From the NCBI GenBank assembly GCA_011037195.1, contig JAAEAF010001100.1, positions 18,212-82,211 on the forward strand: a stretch of DNA of 64,000 nucleotides, given 5' to 3'. The notes below the pieces were generated by a model that was not told where the DNA came from, made no database searches, and saw only the letters and a program-made list of their open reading frames with translations. Positions 33,775-44,240 of the stretch are shown here, one piece after another. Position 1 is the first letter of the stretch, and every line of letters begins with the position of its first letter. The position numbers were made by a program, and so were the translations under genes. Source of the stretch: Triatoma infestans (taxonomy: Eukaryota; Arthropoda; Insecta; Hemiptera; Reduviidae).

Positions 33775-33845
33775 AAGTGTGAAGAAAATTTGTCATTTCG
33801 TAATAAGAGAAAGTCGTGTGAGTGTTTCGCACGAGATTTTATTAT
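33775..33845 (+). repeat. HP1 conserved hairpin motif
   Basis: 'aagagaaagtcgtgtgagtg' followed by 'tttcgcacgagattttatt'. The stem here is GTGTGA/TCGCAC (one G-T pair), loop GTGTT. Confidence 0.65.
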
Positions 33846-34311
33846 GTTATTGGGAGAAACTAGATTTTGATAAAATTAGTTCTTGCCCAGATTTCTAACT
33901 TTAAAATATTCTTTCAATAGTTTGTGGACTCGCCATCTACATAAAATTAAGGACAATATAATTAAGTAACCAGAAACTCCAGGTTAAAGAAAAGTGTATA
34001 AACCGAAAATTTGGAATTCCTTTGAGAAATTTTGTGGATGTTCTACATCAATCTTATTTTATCCCATTAGTATAAACGACAAAATTCAAAATGGCTGAAT
34101 TATATCTTGCATTGAATCTAATTCTCTTTTGTCTTCTTTTTCAACAATGTGATAAAAATTCTGAATTTTTTTTTATAACTTAGATAATTTTATAAGCAGT
34201 TAATATTATGTTAGAAATACCTTAATTTTTTATAAAAAAAATGTATTACACAATTTGATAATTTATGAAATACCTAAGAAGGGAAAATTAGTAAAAACAA
34301 TTCTAAACTAG

Positions 34312-34479
34312 ATTTTTCATAGAAATAATTAGCTATAAATAATTAGCCAATCACAGTGTATAATTTGGGCAATGATAATCCTAAATTTCTGATTGGTCTA
34401 GCATACACCCACACTTCACACCTTCTCTTCTGCACTGTGATTGGCTAATTATTTATAGCTAATTATTTTTATGAAAAAT
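34312..34479. repeat. Inverted repeat with 47-bp arms (MITE-like), CCAAT-rich
   Basis: The arms 34312-34358 and 34433-34479 are reverse complements with a single mismatch, and the inner 35 bp are perfect. The central part is 74 bp. Each arm carries TTAGCCAATCACAG, a CCAAT-box context, and a third CCAAT (as ATTGG) sits in the middle at about 34390. Its size and shape fit a small MITE or fold-back element, but no flanking duplication is evident. It lies 13 bp from the gypsy LTR. Confidence 0.75.
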
Positions 34480-34487
34480 ATTGATTC

Positions 34488-34492
34488 GTAGG
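34488..34492. repeat. Gypsy target-site duplication (left)
   Basis: GTAGG, repeated directly after the other LTR at 39217-39221. Confidence 0.75.
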
Positions 34493-34649
34493 TGTGTATT
34501 TATAATGGAATAATGAATAATAACAACTTAGTTATTCAACCAAAAGTAACATTTATTTAAGCGGCAGCAGGTTATCTGGCTACATGGTGTGTTGTCGTAT
34601 CGATACATTGCTTCACATGCGATACATCATATCGATACATCATATCACA
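34493..34649 (-). repeat. Gypsy 3' LTR
   Basis: 157 bp, bounded by TG..CA. Contains AATAAATG near its transcript-3' part, usable as a polyadenylation signal, and paired GATGTATCGATA-like repeats. Confidence 0.85.
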
Positions 34650-34790
34650 TGCATCTCTTTTTTTTTTTTTTTTTTTTTCAAGCTACAAACACATTATTCA
34701 AATTATTCTACATAGCTATTTCACAGAAAAATTCTAAATTAAGTAACAAATCAAAATTTAATACATTTAAGTACATTAAAAACATTATTT

Positions 34791-36060
34791 TCAAAAGGTC
34801 ACAAACTCCGACCAGTCTTTCTTCTTTGGCAATCTCGCGGATCTCCTTACTTCTTCTTCTGCCCTCTCATTCTCATCCTCTCTAACTTCCTCCCCTTTCC
34901 ATTTTTTCATAAAACTAACGTTTCTTCTATATATCTTGCCTCTATTGTCTTTCAGTAAGTACGATCTAGGATGGTCCAATACTCTCACAACCTCTGCCTT
35001 TACCCACACACCATTTTGCTTGGTTAATATTTTTTCTGCAATTCCAAATACACGCTCCTTAACTCTACTACACTTATCATAGTGTAGCTTTTGCTTTCTT
35101 TGGTGTTCTAACATTTTCGGGTGTTGATCGTCGCAAAATTTAGGACTTAGTTGTTTTCTTACAATTGGGAGTTTCGTCCTGAGTTCCCTGCTTTGAAGAA
35201 GGTTTGCTGGTGACACATCAAGCTTGGAAATTGGGGAATTTCTATAATTTAGGAGAGCGAGCTGAAAATCCTTCTTGTCGAATTTACATTTCTGCAGCAT
35301 TTTCTTCGTGATACCTACACTTTTCTCAGCTAACCCCATTACTCTGCGGGTAATGTGGACTAGAGTTTATCACATCAAAACCCCATTGTTGAGAAAATTC
35401 TATAAACTCAAAACTGCCAAATGGATTATTGTCCCCAACTACTGTACTTGGTATCCCCCAACGTGCAAATATAGTTTTTAATTTTTCGATAACTTCAGCA
35501 CTTGTCTTATTTTTAATTCTCTCAACCTCTATCCACCTAGAGAAATAGTCGACTAGCACTAAAATGTTCTCACCCGCGTATTCCGCAATATCCACTCCCA
35601 CCTTATTAAATGGTATGTTTGGAATGTCATGACAGTGAAGAGGTTCTCGCAAGTTATTTTTGCTAAACCGCTGACAAGTATAACATGTATTTATAAGATT
35701 TTCAATATCGGAATTTATAGCAGGCCAGTACACCAGTTGTCGAGCCTTGGCCTTGGTCTTCTGACATCCTAAATGAGTTTCATGCAAACACTGCATTACT
35801 ACTTGCCTCAATGTTCTGGGCACAACAAGCCTATTGTTAAAAAATACTAAGTTGTTTTCCACAGTTAGTTGGTTTCTCAAATTATAAAAATGTGTGAGCT
35901 CCCCGTTCTTGTATGATAAAATCACATTCTTAGTTGGCCAACCCCTTTGATAATATGACATAACTAATTTTAAACATTCGTCTTGGGCAGTTTCTGCTGT
36001 GAATCGATTGGCCTTCTCTTGCGACATCATTAGTTCTCCACACGTTAATGTATGAATCAC
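34791..36060 (-). pseudogene. Gypsy integrase with C-terminal domain
   Basis: The zinc-binding HHCC domain is 'HETHLGCQKTKAKARQLVYW' with 'CYTCQRF'. The DDE core has Asp in 'KVGVDIAEYAG', Asp in 'STVVGDNNPFGSFEF' and Glu in 'AEKSVGITK', preceded by 'SSPHYPQSNG'. A frameshift near 35335 separates the first two Asp residues from the Glu. The last 182 codons include 'YDKCSRVKERVFGIAEKILT' and 'GVWVKAEVVRVLDHPRSYLL', the GPY/F-like C-terminal module, then an acidic stretch and a basic end. Apart from the single frameshift it is well preserved. Confidence 0.85.
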
Positions 36061-36069
36061 ATCTCTGCA

Positions 36070-36735
36070 CTACGGTTCATTTAGTATTGGGCCGACTACA
36101 TTACGACTCAGCAAGTCCGCAGTATACAATTTTTTGCCAGCCTTATATTGCAGTTTAAATTTATAATTTACTAATTTGAGTTTGAGACGTTTGAGTCTAT
36201 TATTCTTTATTTGGTCGAATGTTTTCTTATGAATAGTTACTAGGGGGCTATGATCATTATTCACAACAATATCGTTGTGGCCAAACAAATAATTATGCAT
36301 TTTCTCAAAGGCGTACACAATCGACAAATATTCCTTTTCTATTTGAGCCCAATTCTGTTCCGTTTCCGTCAACGATCTTGACCCATAGCACACCGGTTTC
36401 AAATTTTGAAACAAAGCAAATCCTATTGCATCTTTAGATGCATCACATTCCACCACAACAGGCAAGTTTGGATTAAAATTAGCTAATATTGTATTGTTAC
36501 TAATTATTTCTTTTAATTTATTTAGAGCAGCTTCTTGCATTTCTGTCCACTTAAATTCGATTCCTTCTTTTAACAGCTTTCTCAAAGGGCTAATATGCTC
36601 AGAAAAATCAGGTATGAATGATCGTAGGTAATTTATAAATCCAATTATACGCTGCAATTCTGTTTTATTTGCAGGAGCTTTTAAATCCCGAATAGCTTTG
36701 ACTCTGTCAGCATCTGGTGACATCCCATCCGTCAA
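36070..36735 (-). pseudogene. Gypsy RT connection and RNase H
   Basis: Starts in the block following the RT thumb ('TDGMSPDADRVKAIRDLKAP', 'ELQRIIGFINYLRSFIPDFS'). RNase H follows with 'VVVECDASKDAIGFALFQ' (first Asp), 'EKEYLSIVYAFEKM' (Glu), 'VNNDHSPLVTI' (the family's TDH with N for T) and 'YTADLLSRN' (last Asp). The frame is open for about 220 codons and ends at a TAG just before integrase. Because the N-terminal join to RT is lost, it cannot be translated as part of the polyprotein. Confidence 0.85.
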
Positions 36736-37205
36736 AGGGGTTGGCCAACTAAGAATGTGATTTTATCATACAAGAACGGGGAGCTCACGCATTGTTATAA
36801 TTTGAGAAACCAACTAACTGTGGAAGACAATTTAGTATTTTTTAACAATAGGCTTGTTGTGCCCAGAACATTGAGGCAAGTAGTATTGCAGTGTTTGCAT
36901 GAAACTCATTTAGGATGTCAGAAGACCAAGGCCAAGGCTCGACAACTGGTGTACTGGCCTGCTATAAATTCCGATATTCTGTCAGCTTGGAAATTGGGGA
37001 ATTTCTATAATTTAGGAGAGCGAGCTGAAAATCCTTCTTGTCGAATTTACATTTCTGCAGCATTTTCTTCGTGATACCTACACTTTTCTCAGCTAACCCA
37101 TTACTCTGCGGGTAATGTGGACTAGAGTTTATCACATCAAAACCCCATTGTTGAGAAAATTCTATAAACTAAAAACTGCCAAATGGATTATTATCCCCAA
37201 CTACT
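36732..37205. repeat. Internal rearrangement: inverted plus direct copies of integrase sequence
   Basis: 36732-36978 is the reverse complement of about 35950-35700 of the same element. 36984-37205 is a direct copy of about 35221-35442. Together they replace the RT thumb region. Differences from the source copies are few, so the event is about as recent as the insertion. Confidence 0.8.
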
Positions 37206-38977
37206 ATCCCCAGGATATCGTCAAAATATATAGAAACTCCCTCGATGTCACCGAAATACTTTTGATTTAACTTCATAAATAATTCAGGCCCTACGCTTAA
37301 CCCAAACGGTAAGCGAAGAAAACGAAAATTTCCAAACATGGTACTGAAAGTGCAAAGTCTGCTTGATTCTTCATCTAAAGTAATATGGTAGAAACCCTCC
37401 TTGAGGTCAAAAAGACAAAAATATTTTTTTCCACTCAGCTGGGGTGTAATGTCCTCCAGGGTTGGGATAGAGTAGTTTTCCCTAATGATGCATTTATTTA
37501 ATTCAGTAGGATCCAGACAAATTCTTAAAGAGTTATCAGATTTTTGTACTAGCACCAAATTACTCACCCACTCCGCCGGCTCATCGACCGGAGCGATGAC
37601 GTTCTTACTGACAAGTTCATTTAACGATGTTTTTAGTTTTTCTCGTAATTTCATAGGAACACGCCTCGCTGGGTTACGCACTGGCTGACATCCTGGAATT
37701 AACTTTATACTGTATTTATCTGGGAAACAACCAAGACCTGTAAACAACGATTTATTCTGAAGTACAAAAGTCTCTTTACTCCTCAACTCTATTTCATTAC
37801 CTAAAAATATAATACCCAATTCCTGAGATGTGCCCAATCCTAAAATTGGAATACAGTCATTACTAACCACTACAAATTTTGCACTAATTTTCTTTCCTCC
37901 ATATGAGCATTTCAGTGTCACAATACCAAGAGGGTGAATTTGGAACCCTCCATAAGCTCTCAAGTTAAAAGTTGACTTAGCAATGGGTACTTCTAGCAAT
38001 TTGACATAACTGATTGGTAAAGTATTTATCTCTGAACCTGAATCAATTTTAAATTTTACCATTTTTTCTTCATTTAAAATAATTTCTTTGAACCAAGAGT
38101 TATTCTGTTTTGTAATACTTTGTGAAATTGAATCTACAACAAGACATTGAACATCAGCCTCCGGTGGAAATTCACAACTTATATCATTGGTATTCTTTGC
38201 TTGGCCTTTATACAGCCTACAACATTTCCTAAAGTGATTCAAGCGATTGCAGTGAATACATCTCTTTCCATAGGCCGGACACTTATTAATTTCATGGTGT
38301 TGTCCACAATTATAGCAATTATTTATAAACTGAGGCTTACCTGTGTATTTCCCGACCTCCCGCGTTTTATTTATTTTAGCTTGCTCTCCCTTGTCAGCTC
38401 TACTTTTGAAACTTATGGCATTTAATGACACTTCCTCCACTGCCGGTTGTGCCTGTACCTCCTTGCTATGGTGTACCCCGGCCTCGTATGCTTGTATGAA
38501 CTTAATGGTTTTTGTCAGACAGTGATCAGCTCTAAGTAGTTTTTCCTGCACATCTTTGTTATAAACACCCAATACAATTTGAGTCCTAAGAATTTTATCT
38601 TCTACTTCCCCAAACTCACAAGATCGAATGAGTTGCTTCAGGTCTCTAAGCCAATGATCAAAGCGTTCATTAGCTTTCTGAACTCTTTTAAAAAATTTGA
38701 AATGTTCTATTACCTCGTTGCGCTCAGGCACAATGGCTTCTTCGATAGCATCTAAAATGTTCTGAACATTCCTTTTACCCTTAAATTGCAATGAATTATA
38801 TACTTTACGTCCTTCTGACCCGAGCAAATTCAATAATCTGGCTACCTGAACATCATTGGATTTTTTATTCGTTTCACTTGCAATGAAGTATATTTCAACT
38901 TCGTCTCTAAAAGTTCGAAAATTTGTAATAACGTCACCGTCAAAACAGAGTTCTTGAGGTTTATTAAATTCAGCCAT
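37205..38977 (-). pseudogene. Gypsy gag-protease-RT fusion frame
   Basis: The first ATG in context is at 38977 (MAEFNKPQ). The frame upstream of it has no ATG. Numbered from that Met, gag is followed by two zinc knuckles at residues ~221-233 (CYNCGQHHEINKC) and ~240-252 (CIHCNRLNHFRKC). The protease active site 'KFKIDSGSEINTLP' is at ~310-320, and RT has 'LFDLKEGFYHITLD' (motif A), 'LRLPFGLSVGP' (motif B region) and 'IYFDDIL' (motif C, ~583-589). Gag and pol share one frame, unlike elements with a -1 shift. The frame then passes into an integrase piece ('VVGDNNPFGSF'), which is a rearrangement, so RT lacks its thumb. The DSGSE in place of DSGA/DTGA is seen in some gypsy proteases. Confidence 0.85.
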
Positions 38978-39042
38978 TATTTCACGCACTACACTATACA
39001 CTTTAGCTAGCAATATTATTATCAAACCACTATTATTCCATT

Positions 39043-39056
39043 TACCGACTGCGCCA
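39043..39056 (-). promoter_or_regulatory. Primer-binding site, tRNA-Ser type
   Basis: TGGCGCAGTCGGTA directly abuts the 5' LTR. Its first 11 bases are complementary to a tRNA-Ser 3' end (CGACTGCGCCA), the primer used by several gypsy elements such as 17.6 and 297. Confidence 0.75.
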
Positions 39057-39216
39057 TGTGTATTTATAATGGAATAATGAATAATAACAACTTAGTTATT
39101 CAACCAAAAGTAACATTTATTTTTTAAGCGGCAGCAGGTTATCTGGCTACATGGTGTGTTGTCGTATCGATACATTGCTTCACATGCGATACATCATATC
39201 GATACATCATATCACA
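39057..39216 (-). repeat. Gypsy 5' LTR
   Basis: 160 bp, matching the LTR at 34493-34649 except for three additional T in a T run. TSD GTAGG follows at 39217-39221. Confidence 0.85.
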
Positions 39217-39723
39217 GTAGGTATTTTATAAATGATTTGAAAAATTTTTTGTAAAAAAAATGCAAAAATCAAGTTATTTCTAATGTAATATTTACGGTTT
39301 TATGTAATTAATGTGAGCTAAAAAGAAAAAACTCACAATATTGATTCCATTTTTGAAAAAGAAGGCAAAAGATGACGACAAAAAGAAGTAGACTATCGCA
39401 GAAAATATCTCTGATGATAAGTCACCCATTCTGAATTTTGCCGCTTATATTAATGGAACAAAATAAAATTGGTGTTGAAAACCCACAAAAATTTCTCCAG
39501 GAATTCATAATATTTAGTTAAAAAAATCTTTATTTAGACCTGGAGTTTTTTAGCTATTCATTTTATTAATTTTATGAATGTGGCGAAATCCACAAAGAAC
39601 TATAAAAATGGAAATGTACGCATTAGCAAATTCAATCAAAATCTAGATTCTCTCAACAATTAAAAAAGGAATCGAACTAATTATTAGTGCAATTAGACAA
39701 ATAAATTATAATATGAAGAAGCG

Positions 39724-39755
<32 letters not shown>

Positions 39756-40590
39756 TATATATATATATATATATATATGATTTCGAAAAACTACAGACTA
39801 TGTGTAGCTATGTAAATTGGAGTATGAGAAAGTCTTGTGAGTGTTTCACATCAGATTTTTAAAAAATTCTATTTGGGTCTATCCAAGACCATTTCTTACC
39901 ATAAATTCTTTTAAAACGTTTAGATAAACCACCAAACCATAACCTTTCTACTTTTAATAACTGGAGTAAGTCTACTTTTACTCGTAATTTCCTCATATTT
40001 CGTTTAAATTTCATATACCCAAAGAATTTTAATTGTAGTTTTTTCAAAGAGCATTTTCCAGTTTTTCTATTCTGCAATTTTTTTTTTACATTTAGCGTAT
40101 GTATGCAGATGTTTGTTCCAGACTGGTTGGCTTTCATTTTTTTTTTAATTTCTCGAATATATCAACATTTCCTTAAACTTTTTATTGCGAAGGTTTTATA
40201 TTTTTATTATGTGTTATTATTGTTAACTTTAAACTACAATTAGAAGTTTTGCCTGATGTCGGAAGAGGAGGCTTACGGAAGATGCAGTAATGCAAATTCT
40301 GGGAGCCTTAAAAATACCAACCAGTATAATTTCCAGTGGCTAAATTTTCTTTTACATGAAAGTTGGTCAATTATATTTTTAATAATTCATATAGATAAAG
40401 TGAGAAGAGTGTTTCACACCAGCTTTGGTATCAAAGTCATGAAGGTTGTGAGGAGCCCACTTAACCGAAGCACACACACACCTTGCCTCCTCTTGTTCTT
40501 CATCTTCTTGTTGAACATGTTAAATCTTGTTAAAAAGTTTCTTTAGCTCATAGGTGCTTATTCCTCATGGAGCAGCCAGTTTGTTGAGCT
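39217..40590. other. No gene; HP1 copies and simple repeats
   Basis: HP1 copies at 39822-39862 ('agaaagtcttgtgagtg', 'tttcacatcagattttt') and 40396-40430 ('agagtgtttcacaccag'). (CT)n at 39724-39750 and (TA)n at 39751-39778. Confidence 0.5.
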
Positions 40591-40760
40591 CTGTCCTCTC
40601 CCTCTCCTACCACAACGGTTGGCAAACCGAAAGAGAGAGGGAAAGAGTCGGTGTGCGCACCTTAGGATCCCACCTCCTTTTCTTCAAAGAGTGGAAGAGA
40701 GATTGGCGTGCTATATAAACCCTGGCGCCCCACACCCTACCTTAGGAAACCCCGAGCTCC
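40590..40760 (+). promoter_or_regulatory. TATA-containing promoter-like segment
   Basis: A GC-richer island in AT-rich DNA with CTATATAAA at 40711-40719 and a GGCGCC 5 bases further on. A CT/GA-rich leader follows. No coding sequence is linked to it. It could be a remnant LTR promoter. Confidence 0.3.
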
Positions 40761-41865
40761 AAAAACTTGCCAAGTAATATGAAAAACCAACTTAACAGAG
40801 AACGAGAACTTGGTAGCTCCTTTATACTTACCATCCACTCCCTGACTCTGTCTTCTCAACTTCTACTTGTATTTCCTTCTTTCTTATTTTCTTCAATCCC
40901 AATGGACATCCAGCTGCTCCAGCCTGCGTATGGTATACAAGAAAGTTGAAGTATGTGAGCTTGAGAGACAGCAACACAGAGAGAGAGAGAAGATAAAGAG
41001 AGAGTAAGTGATCTTTATTACAACATATTACATCACCCCTTCTCTTTCTCTTCCAAAAATCTTTACTTCCCCTAGTTCTTTGACTGCTTATAAAATTTAC
41101 TTCTAAGGAGTATGGTAGAAAAACTTACTACGTAAGGAAACTGAGCAGCAAAGAAGAAGAAGGTTAAAATCTGCTCTTCATATTGGGTTTAGGTGGAATG
41201 AGAAAGAACTTAAGAGTAGAAGAAGAAGAACTGAGATCAAAAACCTCGTGATATGATTACACTAAAGACTAACTCAATCTGATAACTCTTCCTCCAGCAA
41301 TGCTACTATCTAGATAAGATGTTAACCTAATTTACTCCCCACCTATATCTTATAAAAAGTTTTTAACACCACTTATATATTATATTCCCTCCCCACTAGG
41401 GTCGCCCCTACCACTCTTTATTATACAAAACTTGGTTATAACATCGGTTTTCTTATTCTTTCTATTCTTTTATTTATTTATTTATTTTTTTTTGAAGAAG
41501 TGACAACCTTGTTATCATAATATGATAAAATACTACTTTTTATTATTAAATTTAATTAAAACTAAAGAAAATCTTGGCTCGAATTAAATATTTAAGTAAA
41601 AAAAAACAAAAAATGTGGTACGAATCGCTTGTACGACTCTCCCTAACCACAATCCTTACAGATTTAATTGAAATCTTTATCTTAAAAGTTGAAATTGTTA
41701 GCTCTGTTATATATTTATGTAGATCGTGGAACTTCCACTTGTTACATTCACATGGCATTTGATAGGTAATCCTAATGTGCAGCGGCCATGGAGACCCCTC
41801 AAAATACATTTTCCAAATAAACGTTTCAAGTGTATGTGTTCGACCTATTTTTTTGTTCATCCTTT
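40760..41865. other. No recognisable gene
   Basis: GA-rich and AT-rich stretches (for example GA repeats at 40978-41005). The short open frames are unsupported. Confidence 0.4.
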
Positions 41866-41869
41866 AGGA

Positions 41870-42125
41870 TATAGTCCACTACGACCAAAGAGGTCTATTG
41901 TGCCACCCATTGGTGCCAACGGTGAGAGACTGCTCATTTACAGCAACCCTTCCACATTAAGATCTCTGAGGGTTCACAGGATCTGGGAACGTTCTAAAGA
42001 GTGTATATCTTCCTCCAACGCCTGGCAACTACCCAGGCTTCCGAATCTTCTCTGGATGATAGCGCCCCAGTCCCATTATGAGGAGCATTGGAGTCTTTTC
42101 CGTCTCTCCACAGAATCTGCAAGTA
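41870..42125 (-). pseudogene. LINE C-terminal finger fragment
   Basis: The minus strand reads 'GDSTCRFCGETEKTPMLLIM' and 'GRYHPEKIRKPG', resembling the C-x2-C finger and the following block at the end of R1/Jockey-type ORF2s. Only about 85 codons remain, with frameshifts. Confidence 0.4.
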
Positions 42126-42169
42126 CTATCACCCGATACTAGAACCCTCTAGACCATCCGGTACTAGAC

Positions 42170-43250
42170 CCCTCTAGACCCAGCTCTTCAGGTGCTCCCT
42201 GAGTCTACAATGCCTCGTGAGGAATGCCTATTTTTACTTAAGCTGATGCATGTTTCGCACCTTTTCTGATTATAACCGCCCAGGCAGGTCTTGGTTCGCT
42301 TCATTCCTGGGGGAGGTTTTTCCAAAGCTCTGCTCACTTCACTTCCTCCTAATTTCTAAGCTCTTCCCGAAATGCTTCTTGAGGCAATCCTCCTTCTTTT
42401 TAATAGTGGCCGTTATACTTTTGGGGGAGGCAAAGACAATTCCTGTGGAATCATATCCCCAGTGCCCAAAATCCAAGGTCTCGGTTCTCCCAACCCCCTA
42501 ACCAAAGGCCTCTAGCGGTCATTCCGTCGATGATGCCCTCCATCCAAGTTTTCTTAGGCCTCTCCTCAGGAATGAGTTCATGATCTTCTTATGCCATCTC
42601 TCATGGTCATGTGACCGCACCGTTTCAATTTCGTGTTTTAACGGAGTACAAGATAGTTTCTTGTAATTCAACAAGTCTTAGGGTTTTCGGAATAGTCACA
42701 TGCCATAACGTGGAGATCCCACAGCTTCTTTTGCAAAAATCCTTAGCTAATAGCCTATCTTCCATTTTCTTCGTTAGGCTTTTTTAGCACTCTCCCATGA
42801 AGCTTACTGAAGCTATTCGTAACCGTTATTCTTCCGTAATTCTTATATTCCTTCTTACTGCCTTTTTTGGGTGCAGGAATAATATGTTCTACATTCCATT
42901 CAGCAGGAATCTCTACTCCAATAATGCATTCCGTAAATATGGATACTAATTTATCCTTTAAATCAGAACCAGAGTTCTTGATTAATTCAATGGGTGATTT
43001 CTTATTTTGCGTTTCTTTCAATTCAACTCCAGTTCTTCTACTGTTACCGGAATATACTTTTGTCCTGAAACTTTTTGTGTCTGGGAAGAGGTGTATGAGC
43101 ATTTAAGAAAGATGGTCTATCCTCTTCTAGAAGTTAAGCGAAATATTCCCGCCAATCTGCTAATCTTATTGAATTGCGATTTATTTTGTTAGGTTTAGGG
43201 TTTTTCATTTTTTCCAAAACTAGCCAAGCCTCAGATGATTTCTGCCCTCA
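42170..43250 (-). pseudogene. LINE remnant: RT N-terminus joined to C-terminal block
   Basis: The 115-codon frame at 42755-43102 gives 'KSPIELIKNSGSDLKDKLVS', 'GVEIPAEWNVEHIIPAPKKG' and 'NYGRITVTNSFSKLHGRVL', which is the start of RT (normally YRPITL). On its 3' side at 42400-42660, shifting frames give 'HELIPEERPKKTWMEGIIDG', 'MTARGLWLGG' and 'ENRDLGF', a C-terminal block like RTE-type elements. RT motifs A to C are missing between them, so the copy is internally deleted. Confidence 0.5.
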
Positions 43251-43379
43251 ATGTATGTAATCATTTGATTACAAGTATTCTCCCAATACTTATTGATCGG
43301 TCCTGTAGTGTGTGCAGCCGCCGTGACCTTCGATCCGCTCTCTACGGTTGTTATTCGGAGACTGGTTTTTCAGACTCAG

Positions 43380-43445
43380 GAGAGATCAAGCGTAAATTTC
43401 CGGTGAAAATTCGGCGTCAAAATTTGACACGATTACAATACTTCC
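43380..43445 (+). repeat. DR1 end fragment
   Basis: 'aaatttccggtgaaaattc', 'caaaatttgacacgatta' and 'caatacttcc', collinear with 60410-60465. Confidence 0.6.
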
Positions 43446-44056
43446 TTTCACATCTAAGAGAAATTAAAAATAACCAAAATAATCGTCCTCGTACATACTG
43501 TAGTTCAACTCCCACTATATTATGTAAGGTGTTGCTTGGGTTATTAGTGGATTGTGCGCTGGTGAATGGAAAAAGAGGGAAATTGAGCGACATTTTTTGG
43601 AAAGCGAGAAAGAGGACAATGGGGCTGTATACTCGTATATATGTTAGTGAAATGTGTAAACTAGTGTGGTAAAATTTATACGTGAGAGGGGCGAAAGGCG
43701 CGGTGCGCGTTTGGTCGTCTGTGGTTCGGGTTGTTTTAGGTGGCTTGTTTTGCCACATAAACCTGTATTTAGTGTAGGATAAGAAGAGAAGCCATCAAGT
43801 AACCTCCCTCCCATTTGGCATATATCCTCTCTATCCAGGTGAGGGCACAGCTCTTTTAGATGTAGTATATACTAAAACAGCATCACATCCTTCCTCATTA
43901 AAATCGCACGCGCACACTGCGCGCGTTCATACATACGCTCACATACACAATAACGCACACATATACATCCCGTCTATCCCTTCCTTATTCATCTCTCTAT
44001 CTGCGGACATCTTAGTATTTATTCTACCACTGTAATTTGTAACAAAAATTGAAAGA
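43446..44056. other. No recognisable gene
   Basis: The open frames on both strands here overlap DR1-like and low-complexity sequence and show no motif. Confidence 0.4.
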
Positions 44057-44096
44057 AAAAAATCTGGTGAGAAACACTGACACCACTTTCTCTTGC
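44057..44096 (-). repeat. HP1 conserved hairpin motif (reverse)
   Basis: Minus strand: 'agagaaagtggtgtcagtg' then 'tttctcaccagattttttt'. Confidence 0.6.
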
Positions 44097-44149
44097 TGCT
44101 GTTGATACAGATTTTAGAGATCAAATTTTCTTCAAACTTATAATTTTTA

Positions 44150-44240
44150 TTAAATCTTGTGCTCTCGGAGCCTTTCAGTGCACTGCCGTCCTCGGAGTCT
44201 ACAGGAGACAGGAAGCTGTAAAGGCTCCTAGGAAGGCAAA
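44150..44240 (-). repeat. S1 SINE body fragment
   Basis: Minus strand: 'cctaggagcctttacagctt', 'ggcagtgcactgaa' and 'aggctccgag', matching the S1 body at 23490-23565. Confidence 0.55.

Larger units (their letters stand above)
34493..39216 (-). mobile_element. Ty3/gypsy LTR retrotransposon, complete ends, internally rearranged
   Basis: Two near-identical LTRs (34493-34649 and 39057-39216, differing mainly by 3 extra T) begin TG and end CA and are flanked by GTAGG. From the 5' LTR on the minus strand come a primer-binding site, gag with two zinc knuckles, protease, RT, RNase H, integrase and an A-rich tract with GAGA before the 3' LTR. There is no env-like frame. LTR similarity points to a recent insertion, yet the pol region is damaged. 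A ~75-codon part of RT after YFDD is missing and is replaced by two extra pieces of integrase sequence (36732-37205). There is also an in-frame stop near 36065 and a frameshift near 35335. Confidence 0.9.

Noticed and set aside
33993..39216. Retroviral env gene in the gypsy element
   Set aside because: The integrase frame ends at 34791, about 140 bp from the 3' LTR. No room or frame for env.
43235..43672. 145-codon plus-strand open frame
   Set aside because: It runs through a DR1 fragment and low-complexity sequence and has no motif.
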